From Nymphaea colorata (lineage: Eukaryota > Streptophyta > Magnoliopsida > Nymphaeales > Nymphaeaceae): 64,000 nt of DNA. Positions 12,613 to 25,189 of this stretch are shown here, in pieces (the first letter of the stretch is position 1; every line of letters begins with the position of its first letter). Made by a program: the position numbers and the translations under genes. The DNA is taken from contig NC_045146.1 in assembly GCF_008831285.2 (NCBI RefSeq), positions 20,289,289 to 20,353,288 of the forward strand, read 5' to 3'. The notes below the pieces were generated by a model. The model was not told the DNA's origin. It saw nothing but the letters and a program-made list of their open reading frames with translations, and made no database searches.

Positions 12613-15600
12613 ATGTGGAGTGTCCAAATGAAATTGAGGATGAAAGAGGAATCGGGGACCCCGGCGAGAGAATATGAGATGCAGCAGGTTGATGGGGAGG
12701 AAGAATCGCAAGCCAATGGAACTACCCTCTGGCAGGATTGCAAGAAGCCGGCGCCATGGTTCCAACAGATCACTGCAAGAGGGCTGTTTGCCAGCCTTGT
12801 GATTGGGGTGATGTACAGTGTGATCGTTATGAAACTGAATCTTACCACAGGTTTGGTTCCTTCCCTCAATGTCTCCGCCGCGTTGCTGGCCTTCGTCTGT
12901 TTGAGGAGTTGGACGACGGTCCTCCATAGGGCCGGCATCGTCACTGTGCCCTTCACGCGCCAGGAGAACACGGTAGTGCAAACGTGCGCCGTCGCCTGTT
13001 ACAGTATTGCCTTCGGAGGTAAGATCACATCGGTTTTCTTTGCTTTCCTGATGATATTTCATCGGCTTCGCTTTTTCCTTTTATTATTATTTTTTCAATC
13101 GATGGCCTGTTTGATTCCTTTGTCCTTATCGCTCCCTTTTCTTGATTTTGTAATAGCGTAGCTCAGAATTCCGGTGAAACAGATGCAATTAGTTGGTCAA
13201 GGACTACACACATTGTTGGAATATTGTCAATCTTATGGATGGAACCTAATCAAAGTAACTTACTGATCATTCTATGCTTGGTTAGGCGGTTTTGGATCTT
13301 ACCTGCTGGGGATGAGCAAGAAGACGTACGAACAAGCGGGGACGGATACGGTTGGGAATAGTCCCGGCAGCTACAAGGACCCGGCTGTAGGGTGGATGAT
13401 TGCTTTTCTTTTTGCTAGTGCTTTTGTTGGGCTTCTGGCCCTCGTTCCACTTAGAAAGGTGAGATCTTATAATATTTTCTTTTTTGTAAGTGCGTGCGTG
13501 TGTCTGCTGTTAGAGGAATTCATTTGCTAATTGCTGCCTTTCTGTTCGTAAGGCATTCCATTTTCTGTTTGATGGCTAACAAGAACACTGTCTAAGAAAA
13601 GTACCAAAATGACTTCACTGAGATAACCAACAACACATTTTACTTGGCAATTTTTTTTTTTATAATCTGCTACTTGTTCCATCGATGTTATTTTCTTTTC
13701 GTGTACACTCTTTGGAAATGTGTAGAAAATATTTCATCTGATCGTTGAAAGTTTGGAACTTTTGTAGATTATGATAATTGATTACAAGCTGAATTATCCG
13801 ACTGGGACTGCGACTGCTGTTCTCATCAATGGCTTCCACACTGTTCGGGGGAACAAAACAGCAAAGTAATGAATGGAAAATTGTAATTATATCTTGTTCT
13901 TTTTTATCATTTCTTAGTATTAATTGTCCTCTACCTCCTTCAATGGCAGGAAGCAGGTTCGAGGCTTCGCGAAATATTTTAGCCTTAGTTTTGTTTGGTC
14001 TTTTTTCCAGTGGTTCTACACCGGAGGAGAATCTTGTGGATTTTCAAACTTCCCCACCTTCGGTTTGAGAGCTTGGAAGCAGACGTACTCTAACGCGTCA
14101 CCTATTTGAAGTTTATGAAGGACATTTCTTTTTCTTGGTTCCTGAAATCTCTCCTGTTGTTTGTATGCAGATTCTATTTTGATTTCAGCTTGACGTATGT
14201 TGGGGCGGGGATGATTTGTTCACATCTGGTTAACTTATCTCTGCTTCTTGGAGCTGTGCTCTCGTGGGGGATAATGTGGCCTCTGATTGGTGATCATAAA
14301 GGAAATTGGTATCCTGGGAGTCTACCACAAAGCAGCATGAAAAGCCTTCAAGGTTACAAGGTATGTATTTCCGTTTTTCTTTTTCCCAGGCGTGGTGAAG
14401 AAATTTGGCAGAACATCCATTTTTTTACTGCCATCCACGTTTACTTCTGGATTGGCTAGATGGTAAGAATATCACACAGGCATATTAAAAATAACGTGAT
14501 TAAAAAGACAATTTTGAGAGGTACCAAAAAGCCTTGAACTGCATCATGTGTTTAATATTTTACTGCCTGCTGCTTTTCTTATCACTGAGCAAAAGGGCTC
14601 AAATCGGAAGTATGAGTTCATTGAAATGATACATGCGCCTTTTTTCTGATTTTATTTTTATGTTTGATGAAGTCTTCTGCTCGGACTTAGAAAGAAAATC
14701 AACCAAACATTCGTCACTTATATCAGAAATTTTGGGCACTAATAGGAACAATTGATGTTTATCTGTCACACAGCAACAATGAAATGAATGTAACGAAGTT
14801 GACCTCTTATGTTCATTGTTGTCAGTAAATCTGTTATCACCCTCTGGGGCATCATTCAACCTTCTGGTTTTTTTTCCTTTTCTTTTGTGCAGGTTTTCAT
14901 CTCAATTGCTCTTATCCTTGGTGATGGGCTCTACAACTTTGTAAAAATACTTGCCTTCACTATCAGGAACATATATGATCAATTCAAGAACCGGAACATT
15001 AGACCAGGTAAAATATGGAGCATATATCTAGATATCTAGTGAAAGAAAAAAATTATAGTACCAGGTTGTCAATCTTCTAACTTTATTTCATTTAGGCCCC
15101 ATGGAGAATCACACAGAAGATCGTGGACTAAATGAATTTTTCATGAGGGAAGGCATTCCATTATGGCTAGCTGCATCAGGTTATGCAGCTTTTGCTGTGG
15201 TTGCTATCATCTTAATCCCTTTCATGTTTCCAGAGATGAAGTGGTATTATGTCGCAATAGCATACATTTTTGCTCCAGCTTTAGGATTTTGCAATGCATA
15301 TGGTGCTGGTCTCACTGACATGAACATGGCATATAACTATGGGAAGGTCTCCCTCTTTGTCTTGGCTGCATGGGCTGGCAAAGATGGTGGTGGTGTGATG
15401 GCTGGCCTTGTTGGTTGTGGTCTCATCAAGTCGATTGTTTCCATCTCAGCTGACCTGATGCAGGATTTTAAGACTGCACATTTGACTGTTACTTCCCCAA
15501 GGTCTATGGTAATAAGCCAGGCTATTGGAACTGCAATGGGGTGCGTTGTTGCTCCGCTGACCTTCTGGTTGTTCTACAAGGCCTTTGACGTGGGAAATCC

Positions 15601-16018
15601 TGATGGAGAATTCAAAGCTCCCTATGCACTGATATACAGAAACATGGCTATACTTGGTGTGGAGGGCTTCTCCGCACTTCCACAGCATTGCTTGCAACTT
15701 TGCTATGGCTTCTTCAGTTTTGCCATGCTACTCAATTTAGCCAGAGACCTGTTGCCAGAGGGAGCTGGGAAATACATTCCTTTACCTATGGCGATGGCAG
15801 TGCCATTTTTAGTTGGTGCATACTTTGCAATTGACATGTGTATTGGAAGTTTGATCAAGTTCGTATGGGGTAGGATTAGCAAGAAGAAGGCAACTGTGAT
15901 GGTTCCTGCAGTTGCTTCTGGTCTGATATGTGGAGAAGGCCTGTGGATCCTCCCTTCCTCTATTCTAGCGCTGGCTAAGGTGAAGCCGCCGCTGTGCATG
16001 AGGTTCTCATCTGGATAG
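12613..16018 (+). CDS. YSL: Yellow Stripe-Like (YSL1/2/3-clade) metal-nicotianamine transporter (7 exons)
   Basis: Exons 12613-13018, 13286-13458, 13768-13865, 13950-14084, 14171-14360, 14893-15007 and 15096-16018 join in frame across GT-AG introns to 679 codons, normal for the family. The product is a multi-spanning membrane carrier of the oligopeptide transporter superfamily; YSL1/2/3 proteins move Fe(II) and other metals as nicotianamine complexes, mainly for vascular and seed delivery. Signature stretches are [49 protein letters not shown] in exon 3 ([17 protein letters not shown]), [36 protein letters not shown] and the C-terminal [15 protein letters not shown]. These fit the YSL1/2/3 clade better than YSL4/6 or YSL5/7/8. 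ATGs at 12613, 12628 and 12640 are all in frame. I give the first; 12640, at the acidic cytosolic tail, may be the true start. No frame breaks were seen. Confidence 0.92.
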
Positions 16019-18870
16019 TTGAATGATGGTTCTGCAGGTCACTTCCAATGAGATTTGCTTCACTGATGCATCGTATTTGCCCCAAAATAATGTCATATAC
16101 TTCATAGGGACTAACTGGCCTACGTCGAGAGATGAATTTTGTAGCAGGCTCATAGCAGCAGCATGACTGGGAAATGCATGTGGCTACCTGTCATTTTGTT
16201 TACTCTTCGTGAAGGAGGATAGCGATTCCAATTGCAGTAACTAAAACTGCGCCCTTCAATGGGAATTGTTTCCCCTTTCTCTCATGGGTGCAGTGGATCA
16301 CGCAAATATTCATATCTAAAACGTATGCGCTTTTCAAGAATATTTTATACCGGAAGCAAAGAGGTGGATGTGAATTGTAGCCATGATTTTTATTGACATG
16401 TACTGTAAGATAGCCTGGTAAATAATTTGTTCATGAAGCTATTTTGTTCTTCTACCACAGCAGTTGCAGGAGAAATGGTAAGAGCCTAAGAGGGAATTGT
16501 TAAGGGTGTCAACCTGCGCTGCTGAAGATCCTGAATCAAGTCCCAGCCCTGCAGTTGCTCAACCTGAGCTTTTCCATGGAGTTCCTTTTAAAGGCTTGGT
16601 GGCCAGGGCTCACTTTGGGCTTTTCCTCTTGAAGGGTTTCCGTCTTCTCCAAGTTAAATTGCTTTTCTCATAAATGTCCTGTTATACTGAAGACTATCAT
16701 GAAACATCTCAAACATTAATCACTATAACCACCTTATCAGTCTCAAGAATTGTAAACCTATTGGTAAATGAGAAAACTAGGCGAAAAAAAAGGTTGCCAA
16801 ACTACCAACTCCTGTTCAATAGCATAAGCTAAGGATTGCTGCCCCTTATGACGGGGAGTTGGTTGTCTTACTGACAAACTATTGAACGTTGACATTCCGG
16901 TGTTCCCAGAATTACTTCTACGGCATCTCGGTAGATTGTTCTGAGGAGTGTGTATTTTAATGTAAAATTGAGCTCTATAGATTGCCTAAACCATCGTGTC
17001 AGGGCAATCTTTCACCCACAACAAGCAGATAAGAAAAGGGACGGGTGGAGGAGGGATCCCCCACTGTTGCTTAAGGCCTAGTCGAAATTTCCTCCCTTTC
17101 ATGTTAATTTTAGTTGTGCATCAAACTCTTCAAACCACCAAGCTACACTCACCAAAACAAGAGTCTCTTTTAAAGTACACATACATTGTCTTCCTTTGCT
17201 TAAAAGGCGCAAGTAACTTTGGAGTAACCCCCCGAACTGTACCGTACTAGCCCATTTTGTTTGTTTATTTATTTGCTTACCTTTATTTCCTGGACCAAAG
17301 TCCTCTGTTGGATAGTAGCGATGATACTCGTTCCACATCCGTAGTTGTGAAGGGACCCATCACTGGATGCAAAATCTTTTGGCAACAATTTTGGAAATTA
17401 AATTCTTATTAAATGACAATTATTTACAAAAATGTTTTCCTGGAAGCTCTCACTTACCATGACCGCATAGGTCGGATTAGGGGGAATCCAAGGAGGCTGG
17501 TTTAAATTGCCCAGCATCTTTATATTTTAGCGCCTTTAGGCTAATCAATAATCATCACTCTAGCCGCATGTATCGTCTTAAGCAAACCCCCGAGAAAACT
17601 CACACCATTATCTCATCTTTCTTCCTCATCTTCTCTTTTCCTTCTTCCTCTCTCCATCATCTCTGCCTCTTTTTGTTCCCCGTCTCTGTTGGTGCTGCTC
17701 TCTACTGCATTGTTGGAAGAACCTCCACTGGTCGGTGGACAACAAGTCTGGAGACTCCTGAGCCCACACGCATCGTCTGCTGCAAAGAATCTAACATCCT
17801 TAACATCCAACACCCAAATGTATACTTTGCGTAAAGCCTGAATGTGCGATCATGAAGCAGTTACAAAACTATGCCACACTCTGTAGTTGCAGTAGTGCTA
17901 TCTTCCACGTAGAGTTTGGATTTAAGATGGATTCACGCGCGCATCGTCTCGATATAAATTAAATTTTAGTGCGACATTCCTGGCTATTGAAGAAAGCAGC
18001 AGCAGCAGCATATTTTCTGAGCTGAGCTCCATATTTCACTTGCACTGCTGAAACTTACGTCCCCACCATAATGATATAGCAGAAAGGCTGAACATGAACA
18101 ATCAATTCACCACACGGAGCAACCAAAGTACGACGATCAAAGGGTCAGATGGCAACCTATCTTTAAAGAAGGACCGGCGCAAGATGAAAGAGACGAAATG
18201 ATTCAATGATGCTGACAAAAAAGGTACCTCTAAAGTCAGTATCAGGCATTTAAATTAGTGGCTGTCCACCTGTAGTTTTCATTACAGAAGAAGTGTAAAT
18301 TGGTGCACCCATAGGAAATGCATCATACAATCGGGATTATAACATTAAAACCAATGGGGCACCAAACTTCTCACTTTAGATGGAACAGGGGTCTCTGTAA
18401 CAGTTATTCACATTCAAGCACAATAACGACATAAAACACGAAGGTAAATTAATCATTCTTGAAGTCCCAGCAGCTCGAATGGCAAGTGAAAGCAAGAGAT
18501 AAACCCATAGAAGGAGGGAATTAAAAAGGAAAAAGAAAAAGAGAAAACAAAGAAAAGAAAAAAAAAAAAAACACGCCAACAACTAAGTTCATGGAGACGA
18601 CCGAAGATAAAAGAGAATTCACATATATTTCTTATACTCGATCGCACTTGGCATCCTCAAGAACAAGGTAAAGGCGATCTCTGTCATCCAAGAAAATTAC
18701 ACCATCATATACTTATACCCTACAATTACCATCACCCACTAATCGCAATCTATAGCCCCTACATACTACAGTACTGAGTACACAAAGAGGGGCGAAGAAC
18801 AACCCACAACTTGGAAGAAATTATGAAATACAGAAGAAGATGAAAAGGAGGAAGGGGAGGAGAAAGGGGT
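16019..18870. other. Intergenic between YSL and the S40 gene (tail-to-tail)
   Basis: This contains the probable 3' UTRs of both converging genes. I found no supported open frame. An AGC microsatellite lies at about 17997-18010 and an A-rich tract at 18530-18570. The rest appears to be ordinary AT-rich DNA. Confidence 0.55.
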
Positions 18871-19572
18871 TCACTCCAGAAAGCCCGTCTTATGGAAAAC
18901 GGCGTTACGGACACGCCGGAGGTCTCTTCCCTTTAGGGTCCGACCCACCCCCTCGAAGACGGAAAACGTCGTGACGTGAGACCTCGCCGACGCGCGCTCC
19001 ACCAGCAAGTGCGGCGGCAGCATCTCGTCTTCCGCCTCGTCCTCGTCGTCGACGAAAATCTGCACGTTGACCGAGCCCCGCTTCGTCCTGGGCCAGGCCG
19101 GCACATTCACCGGCGCAGACTGGTGGTAGTTGCCGGAAGACCCCCCGCTCGCGCCGGAGAAATTTTCTGAACCGGAACCCGACCTCGACAATGGCACGGG
19201 TAGAGGCGAGGGGATGTTGCGCGAGACAGAGAGCAGCGGGTCGAGCGCTGCCTTGCGCTGCACGAACGACCGGTTCTCGCCCTCCAGCGCGGCCGAGAGG
19301 CCGGACTTCTCCTGCTGAAAGGCATGCACGCGTCGCCTGCCGCCGGAGGACGGGGGTGAAGGAGATGCGGCGGCGGAATTGATGCCATTTTTGGGGGTCG
19401 GAGAAAGTCGGGAAGACCGACGCACGCCGGACGGGTAGGAAAAGTCGGCGGACCAGACGACATCGCGCTCGTCGAGCTCGAGGGCGGAGGAGTCGGAGTC
19501 AGGCTGCTTCAGTAGGCCGAGGAAGCGGATGGCGGAGGAGATTCTGCTATTGCGGGGGATCTCGCCTGCCAT
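18871..19572 (-). CDS. S40-type senescence regulator (DUF584), single exon
   Basis: An intronless frame of 233 codons starts MAGEIPRNSRISSAIRFLG and ends in the family's diagnostic C-terminus, with FSVFEGVGRTLKGRDLRRVRN at about residues 203-223 followed by AVFHKTGFLE. A Ser/Pro/Gly-rich, poorly ordered middle separates an N-terminal segment (ELDERDVVW near residues 32-40) from a short acidic patch (DDEDEAEDE) and PPHLLVERASARS. S40/DUF584 proteins are small plant nuclear proteins; some members are induced by senescence, darkness or pathogens. The length agrees with the family. It is the only long frame in a GC-rich island, and overlapping frames on either strand are shadows. A specific role for this copy cannot be assigned. 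Confidence 0.9.
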   Translation of the reverse strand: MAGEIPRNSRISSAIRFLGLLKQPDSDSSALELDERDVVWSADFSYPSGVRRSSRLSPTPKNGINSAAASPSPPSSGGRRRVHAFQQEKSGLSAALEGENRSFVQRKAALDPLLSVSRNIPSPLPVPLSRSGSGSENFSGASGGSSGNYHQSAPVNVPAWPRTKRGSVNVQIFVDDEDEAEDEMLPPHLLVERASARSHVTTFSVFEGVGRTLKGRDLRRVRNAVFHKTGFLE

Positions 19573-21622
19573 CCCGTTACGAAATCTGCGTCCACCAGCG
19601 AGCGAGAAAGAGAGAGCAGAATCAGCGAGCGGAGGGTGGGAAGAGGGGTCTGCTTGCTATTGAAAAGGCGGCCCTCGAGCTGGTCAGGGCCCACACAGCA
19701 GGACTGCTCGCACGTGCCACTATTGCCATGTCACCTGCGGTTCTCGGCTCTCGACACATGTGGCCAGTGACGTGTCTCCGGCGGTGGACTATGGAGACGG
19801 ACGGGGGGGTTGGTGAGAGTGGCCGGCCGTCGCTCCTCATTGTGCGCAGCATCCGGTGGGGCAGGCGGGACGCTTTGATTCATCTTAAATGCTGACCGTT
19901 GGATTGAGCAATCTGGACGATCCAAAGACTCGTCGTCTACTTGGCTTCTTGATTTACCAAAAAAAAAAAAAAAAAGGAGGAAGAAGAACAACAAAGAGAA
20001 AAGAAAAAAGGAAAAAAAAAAAAAAGTGTGGCTCAGCGAAAGAGTTGGTTGTAAAGGGATGGACGATATTTTTGTTGATCCTTATCAGAAAGATCCCAAA
20101 GCGGACGGTTCAATTAATTGTGTCAGGTCAGGGAATCCAGACATCCCGTACATGGAATCCTTGAGCACGAAGTTGGCACCTCACAATGCGCCGCCTGTCC
20201 TCATCACGGTGGATGATGACAAAGAAGACGACGGCAACCGCCGACCGGGAAGTGGCCAAAGCCAAAAAGGAAAGAGGTGTGTGGGCGCTCGGCCCCAACG
20301 TTGCCCAACGCAAAAATGCATAGCGTTTCGATAATTTCTCTAAGGGCTTCTTCCTCCTCTACAACCTACTATGCAAAGGGTTGATCGTAAAGAAAAAGAA
20401 AAAGAATGTATATAGTCGTCTCCAAGTCACAACAAAGCGTGTCAAACAACCATGAATAAACAAAACAAAGTTGGGTTTTTTTGGAGTCGGGATTCAGAAT
20501 TAACAATGCGGAATTTCCACCGACCATACGGTTGGATCTTTTGTCGCTTAGGCGTATGAATATTTGTGTCATTTTCTTGAGGACTAAATCCAAAGTAGGA
20601 CTCCTGTCATCTTACGTGCCATTAGCAGGTCTTGTACAAAATCAAGGCGTTGGTTAAAATAATGTGAACCAGATGAAGGATAGACGGTTTAATCATAAAA
20701 ACCAAGGGGAGCAACCGAAGAATGAGACAAGTCGGGTAGTAAGTCAACTTTTTTCCACCCCCTTTTTAATGAATATATACACCCATGTCGACTTGGACAG
20801 AAAATTTTAAGCCTCGTTGGTAACAAGTCACACGCCCCCCACGGATCCACTTCACACTATCTGTTGCCTTCTTGGTCAATTAAACATTTCATATAGATAG
20901 ATATATACGCAACTTGTGAAATTCATGTAATTCTATTTTATGAAAGCTTAAACATCAACTCTATAATGTACCGAGAAGGATCCAAGATGTTGATATCGAA
21001 TCTTGGTTGGGGGTGGTATTGATTGCCATCTCCTTCCTCCATCTATCGTGCTCACAGTACCATGGGTCTTGTGATTTTGATGATTCAGTGGGCCAAACGA
21101 GTGGAACTAAGCCACTCTCCTTGTTCGATTGAAGGCCTAACTAAGCCTATCAAAAGGCAAGTACATACGTTCAGCTTTTATTAAGGAACTAGACAAAAAT
21201 TTTTCAAGCACAAAGAGATTCACCAACACGTGTGGATATATTTCAGTTTTATTCTTTTAATGGAACACATGAACTTAGTTTTTTCCTAGTAAAAAAGAGA
21301 CGCATACACATATTTTCCGCACATACCTCGGGCTTATTTTTCAAAGAAAGTTCAAATGGGTGGCATCAGTTTTTACAATATAAGACTGCATCTAGTGAGG
21401 ACTACCAACCATGCAAATCCCGAGAACAGGTGCCGCGAGAAGCCGCTCCCTGGAAATATATTATCGTTCGCCTCTTGGTAATGACTAAGTAGAGAAAGGG
21501 GAAAAAAAGTAACGATCATCTCCTTTAGGCTTAGGCTTAAGCATATGTTCCCATTTGACCAACTTGGGGATGTGTATTATAAGATCTCGTTTGGTAGGAA
21601 GAATATTGGGGGAGTGGTCAAT

Positions 21623-21709
21623 GAATCTGCTTCAAATATGAGACAGGTTTATGGAACAATACTATAACTATTGTTCCATGAACCTGTCCCGATATTTGGG
21701 ATAGATTCG
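21623..21709. repeat. Fold-back (hairpin) sequence with arms of about 39 bp
   Basis: The arm 21623-21661 pairs with 21669-21709 around a 7-bp loop. The inner 20 bp (21642-21661 versus 21669-21688) match with one mismatch. The outer part matches with a few mismatches and one indel. The flanking GTTTGGTAGG is common at ends of plant miniature transposons, so a small MITE is likely. Confidence 0.7.
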
Positions 21710-22120
21710 TTAGACACACTCTAAGTGTACTTGCTGTCAAGCTATCCCAAAATGATCAGAAATTTAAGAATCAGCCTTAAAACTTTTCTATCAATAAAAA
21801 GGATTTGACTTGTTTCCCTTCATGAGTTTTATTCACCTAAAAGTCCTTGCTACACATATTCGCTATTCACATTCAAGTGATAGAGAAATGAGTGACTTGA
21901 TGTGCGATTAGTTTTTCGGGTCTTTTTCCTTTATTAAGATTCACAGAACTTTAGGAAGAAAAGGAAAAGTGAGAAAGTGAGAGAGCCAAAAAAGATCCGT
22001 GTCAAAATAAAAACTAATTGAACTCATTCTTCTATGCTATTATTATTGTTATTGTTATATGAGGGATGCCAAATGGATTGGATTAGGGTTGAATTGTCTG
22101 GGCAACCATATCTAATCAGT

Positions 22121-22194
22121 CGGACATGGAACAACATTTGAAATCTGTATAGAAGATCGGATATGAAAAAACATTTGAAATCCATATGGAAGAC
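22121..22194 (+). repeat. 37-bp tandem repeat, two adjacent copies
   Basis: Copies at 22121-22157 and 22158-22194 share ACATTTGAAATC and GAAGA with a few substitutions. They lie in a wider stretch of similar ATTTGAATC-type words (22100-22320) that may be one degenerate MITE. Confidence 0.7.
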
Positions 22195-22711
22195 CGCATT
22201 GGATAATGAATCAAAAAGTTCACATCTGATCAGATTCAGATGTGGATTTGGTTCTACATGAAAGATCACAGATAATTTGAACCGAATCACTGCTAATGTC
22301 CAGATTCAAATATCTGAATCCAAGGATGAATTTTTTGGCCTTAAATGGAACTTGTTCGTTATTTTTTACTTTACACTGTTACCTTATCATCCGTAGGAAG
22401 AATATATGAAAAGGCAGCAAGCGTGGGTACATCAAAGAGGTTGCCTGTGGCACGTCTTTAGACCGCATCTCATCTTTCACAATCAACAAAACCGTACTTA
22501 ATTTTATATTGTGAAGCTGCGAGAGTGGGACAAAGAAACAGGCTTGCCTAGGTAACTTCTCATCGGAATATTCATCAACCCTCTTCGGATTAATAACGTT
22601 TTTGTATACTTCCATTTTTAATTTGTAGGGCCATGGAAACATATGTTTTGTTGTTTTCCTGCGCTTCCGCCATCACCTGGTTCGCGCATTAATCATGTTA
22701 AAAGGAAAAGC

Positions 22712-22736
22712 AAAAAAAAAAAAAAAAAAAAAAAAA
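22712..22736 (+). repeat. Poly-A tract (25 bp)
   Basis: An uninterrupted run of 25 A. It could be the tail of a retroposed copy, but no upstream SINE or processed gene was recognised. Confidence 0.9.
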
Positions 22737-23105
22737 TCGTGTACAGAAACCCACTTGGGATTCTTTGAACGTACACGACCATCACCGTCCTTCTCCATTT
22801 TAGAAGAGTAATTGGAGATGGAATTCTAAATGATCAAAGGAGTGGAAAGAAACTGTGGGCAGCTAAACTTTAATGGTCTCCGCCAACCCATAACAAAAAA
22901 CGTGATAATACGAAATGAGCTTTGCTTTTAAGGCCCACTAATCTTTGTCTCATGAGCTGAATTTCTTGGCACATGCATTACGCCACGACTCGATCTATGG
23001 CAGAGATTAAATTCGACCGAGCCCCGTAGATCCTTGAAATGTTCGATTTGGTAACGGTTTATTGACAAAATACTCGATATGACGCTTGCTCTTGTCCAGA
23101 AAGAG

Positions 23106-23222
23106 TTGTTTGGCTAATGTAATTTTTTGAGCAGATTCATAGAACACAAGTTGTAGTATCCTGTGAGGCTACCCCAAATTTTTAGTTAGATTCATAAAAC
23201 GGTGTTTAATTAACCAAACAAC
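23106..23222. mobile_element. Putative 117-bp MITE
   Basis: The ends are inverted: GTTGTTTGGCTAA at 23106-23118 and TTAACCAAACAAC at 23210-23222, 12 of 13 complementary. The interior is AT-rich and non-coding. I found no clear target duplication, so the superfamily is unassigned. Confidence 0.5.
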
Positions 23223-24772
23223 CCCTTATTTGCAACCCTTATTCAGAGGGAACGTAGAGTTCTGGCCCCTGAAAGGATCGGGGTACTTTTCATATTAGTG
23301 GACTATCACCTATATATATTTATAAAAGCATATACTCAACGAATTCACGCTAGCTTCTGCTCAGCCCCTCCTTTGTTAAAGGCTGTCAAATCACCTGATA
23401 AGATTGCTGTTACACTTTTAGTGCAACTACGATCCACTTTCGAGAATGAAGTGCTGGAAAAGAGAATCAAGCCTTTTCGCTCAGGCAATCACGTTCAGCG
23501 TTTGAGGTGCATCATGCATCCACCCAAATCAGGAGAAGGAAATAGTTAAAGAAATCTTAAACGTCATTGCTGATGATTGAAAGGGCACTCAGCCGCTCCA
23601 TGTGGATCCAGAATGGCCTTGAGTGGGCAGGATCGTGCTGTCTAAAAGGCTGAACTCTGATGAAGCTCATCCAGCCATGAACGTCCTTTTTCTGACCTAT
23701 CCTTAATGCTTCTATGTATGCGTATCTTGAGTGTACGTATTCAAACCTTTCAACTTTAATTTGGTTGGTTGATATGTGAGTATTGTGGCATCAATTCTGC
23801 GTCATAAATCAAACACCCTGTGCAATCTCATCGTAGAAGAGCTGTGCAAGTACATTACACTTTAGATATCAAGTTGCTAAGTTTCTTGTCAAAATTAATC
23901 TAAACTACATGGGTGCATTTTTCATTGTTTAAAAACACACAAGTCCACTCTCGGCGTGATCTTATTAAACGTACAAAGCAGATTTTGGGAAAAATACAAG
24001 GTCTCACCAATCCCAGACTTCTGAAATTCCATATATCTGTAAAATCTTATCATCTATTTCACTTAAAACCGTCCCTCCTTAACTTAATTACTAAGAAAGT
24101 TTTTTTTTTCTTTTTGTGCAATAAAATATGATGAAGTCGAATATCCTAACATAAATTTGCTTTTACAACATTAGCTCAGGTCTTGTTTGGTAGCGAGGTT
24201 CGCTCAAGTTTCACCAGTGTGGCAAATATGTGCAGGTTTTCTGCTGCGGAAATAAGCTTCCATGATCTTAAAACTTCTGAGTGGGCAAATTAACAACATT
24301 CATTTGTCCGTTCATACGGTCTCATATTTCAGTGGAAGAGGCCTCAGTTTGTACTGCTGAAGATGTTAATTAACTTTCTAATCCACCGCCGGGTGTGATT
24401 AATGGATGGATGAATAGTTATTACCCGCTTCAACAATCGAACCCTTATCCGAGGCAAACTCGCCGTCGCAAGGAGGAAAGGCCTCCCTAACCTTTATTAC
24501 AAGATACAATTAACAACATACATGAGAGAACATGATACAAGAAGACACAGAGAGGCACTAGGCCTCACTATACAAATGATTTAATCCCCATTCCTTCTCT
24601 GAATTAAGGAGAACGGGCCTTCTCAGAAGACCAAGGACATCCTCTGAGGGATTAGAATTCAAAAAAGACAAAACTTTCGAGTGTACGTTCATGCCAGAAA
24701 CAGCCCCTGCACCATGATTAAAATTTTTCGTCACCAAGTTTATATCCTTCTTCCACTTCTAGGGACGACCAG

Positions 24773-25146
24773 TAGGCCTGGGAGGCCCGTACTGGGAAGA
24801 CAAGGCCCAGTACTCGACCCCGCCGGCCGGTCAAACTCGGACCGAAGGTTGACGGCAGCTGTGGAGGATCGGCGGTGGTGGGGCGATGGTGGCTCAGCTT
24901 TTTCTCTTTCCAAACTCCAAATGAAAACCCTAACTCCCTACATTGAAAGAACTTCAAATGGAACTCATTGGACTTAACGGGTCGGACGGGCCCCAACGAG
25001 AGAATTAATTAACCTGGACCCGGCCCGTTATGATGTCGGGCCGGGCCGGGTATAATGAATTAGGGTCCGACGCAAAAAAAAACTTGACCCGGACCCAGGC
25101 CGGGTATCGGATACCCGGTGGCGGCCCGGCCCGACGCCCAGGCCTA
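24773..25146. mobile_element. GC-rich MITE-like element with inverted ends
   Basis: The left end TAGGCCTGGG (24773) is complementary to the right end CCCAGGCCTA (25137-25146). Near the right end the sequence is full of GGGCC and CCCGG words (CGGGCCGGGCCGGG near 25040), strikingly GC-rich against its surroundings. Flanking CCACTTCT (24753-24760) and CCACTTAG (25147-25154) resemble an 8-bp target duplication, but the left copy is 12 bp away from the inverted end, so this is uncertain. A hAT-derived MITE is a fair guess. Confidence 0.5.
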
Positions 25147-25189
25147 CCACTTAGATACTTTCACCAAAAAGCCTAAAGTTAGTGGTGAG

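Larger units (their letters stand above)
19573..24760. other. Intergenic region with fold-back and MITE-like units
   Basis: About 5.2 kb upstream of the S40 gene holds no convincing coding frame. The first 300 bp form the S40 promoter and leader. Poly-A tracts occur at 19959-19975 and 22712-22736. Small repeat units at 21623-21709, 22121-22194 and 23106-23222 are listed separately. The remainder is AT-rich with no recognised gene. Confidence 0.6.

Noticed and set aside
12463..13062. Long minus-strand open frame (199 codons) and a second one over the YSL first exon
   Set aside because: They lie antisense to a well-supported YSL exon, have no recognisable domain and are best explained as shadows.
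12613..16018. Assignment to general oligopeptide transporters (OPT1-like) or the YSL4/6 clade
   Set aside because: [15 protein letters not shown], the [11 protein letters not shown] context and TYEQAG agree with YSL1/2/3, not with OPT or YSL4/6 patterns.
19107..19463. 118-codon minus-strand and plus-strand frames in the GC-rich island
   Set aside because: They are shadows of the S40/DUF584 gene caused by high GC content.
24400..24480. Possible tRNA-like AATCGAACCC on the plus strand
   Set aside because: The other tRNA arms cannot be folded around it on either strand.
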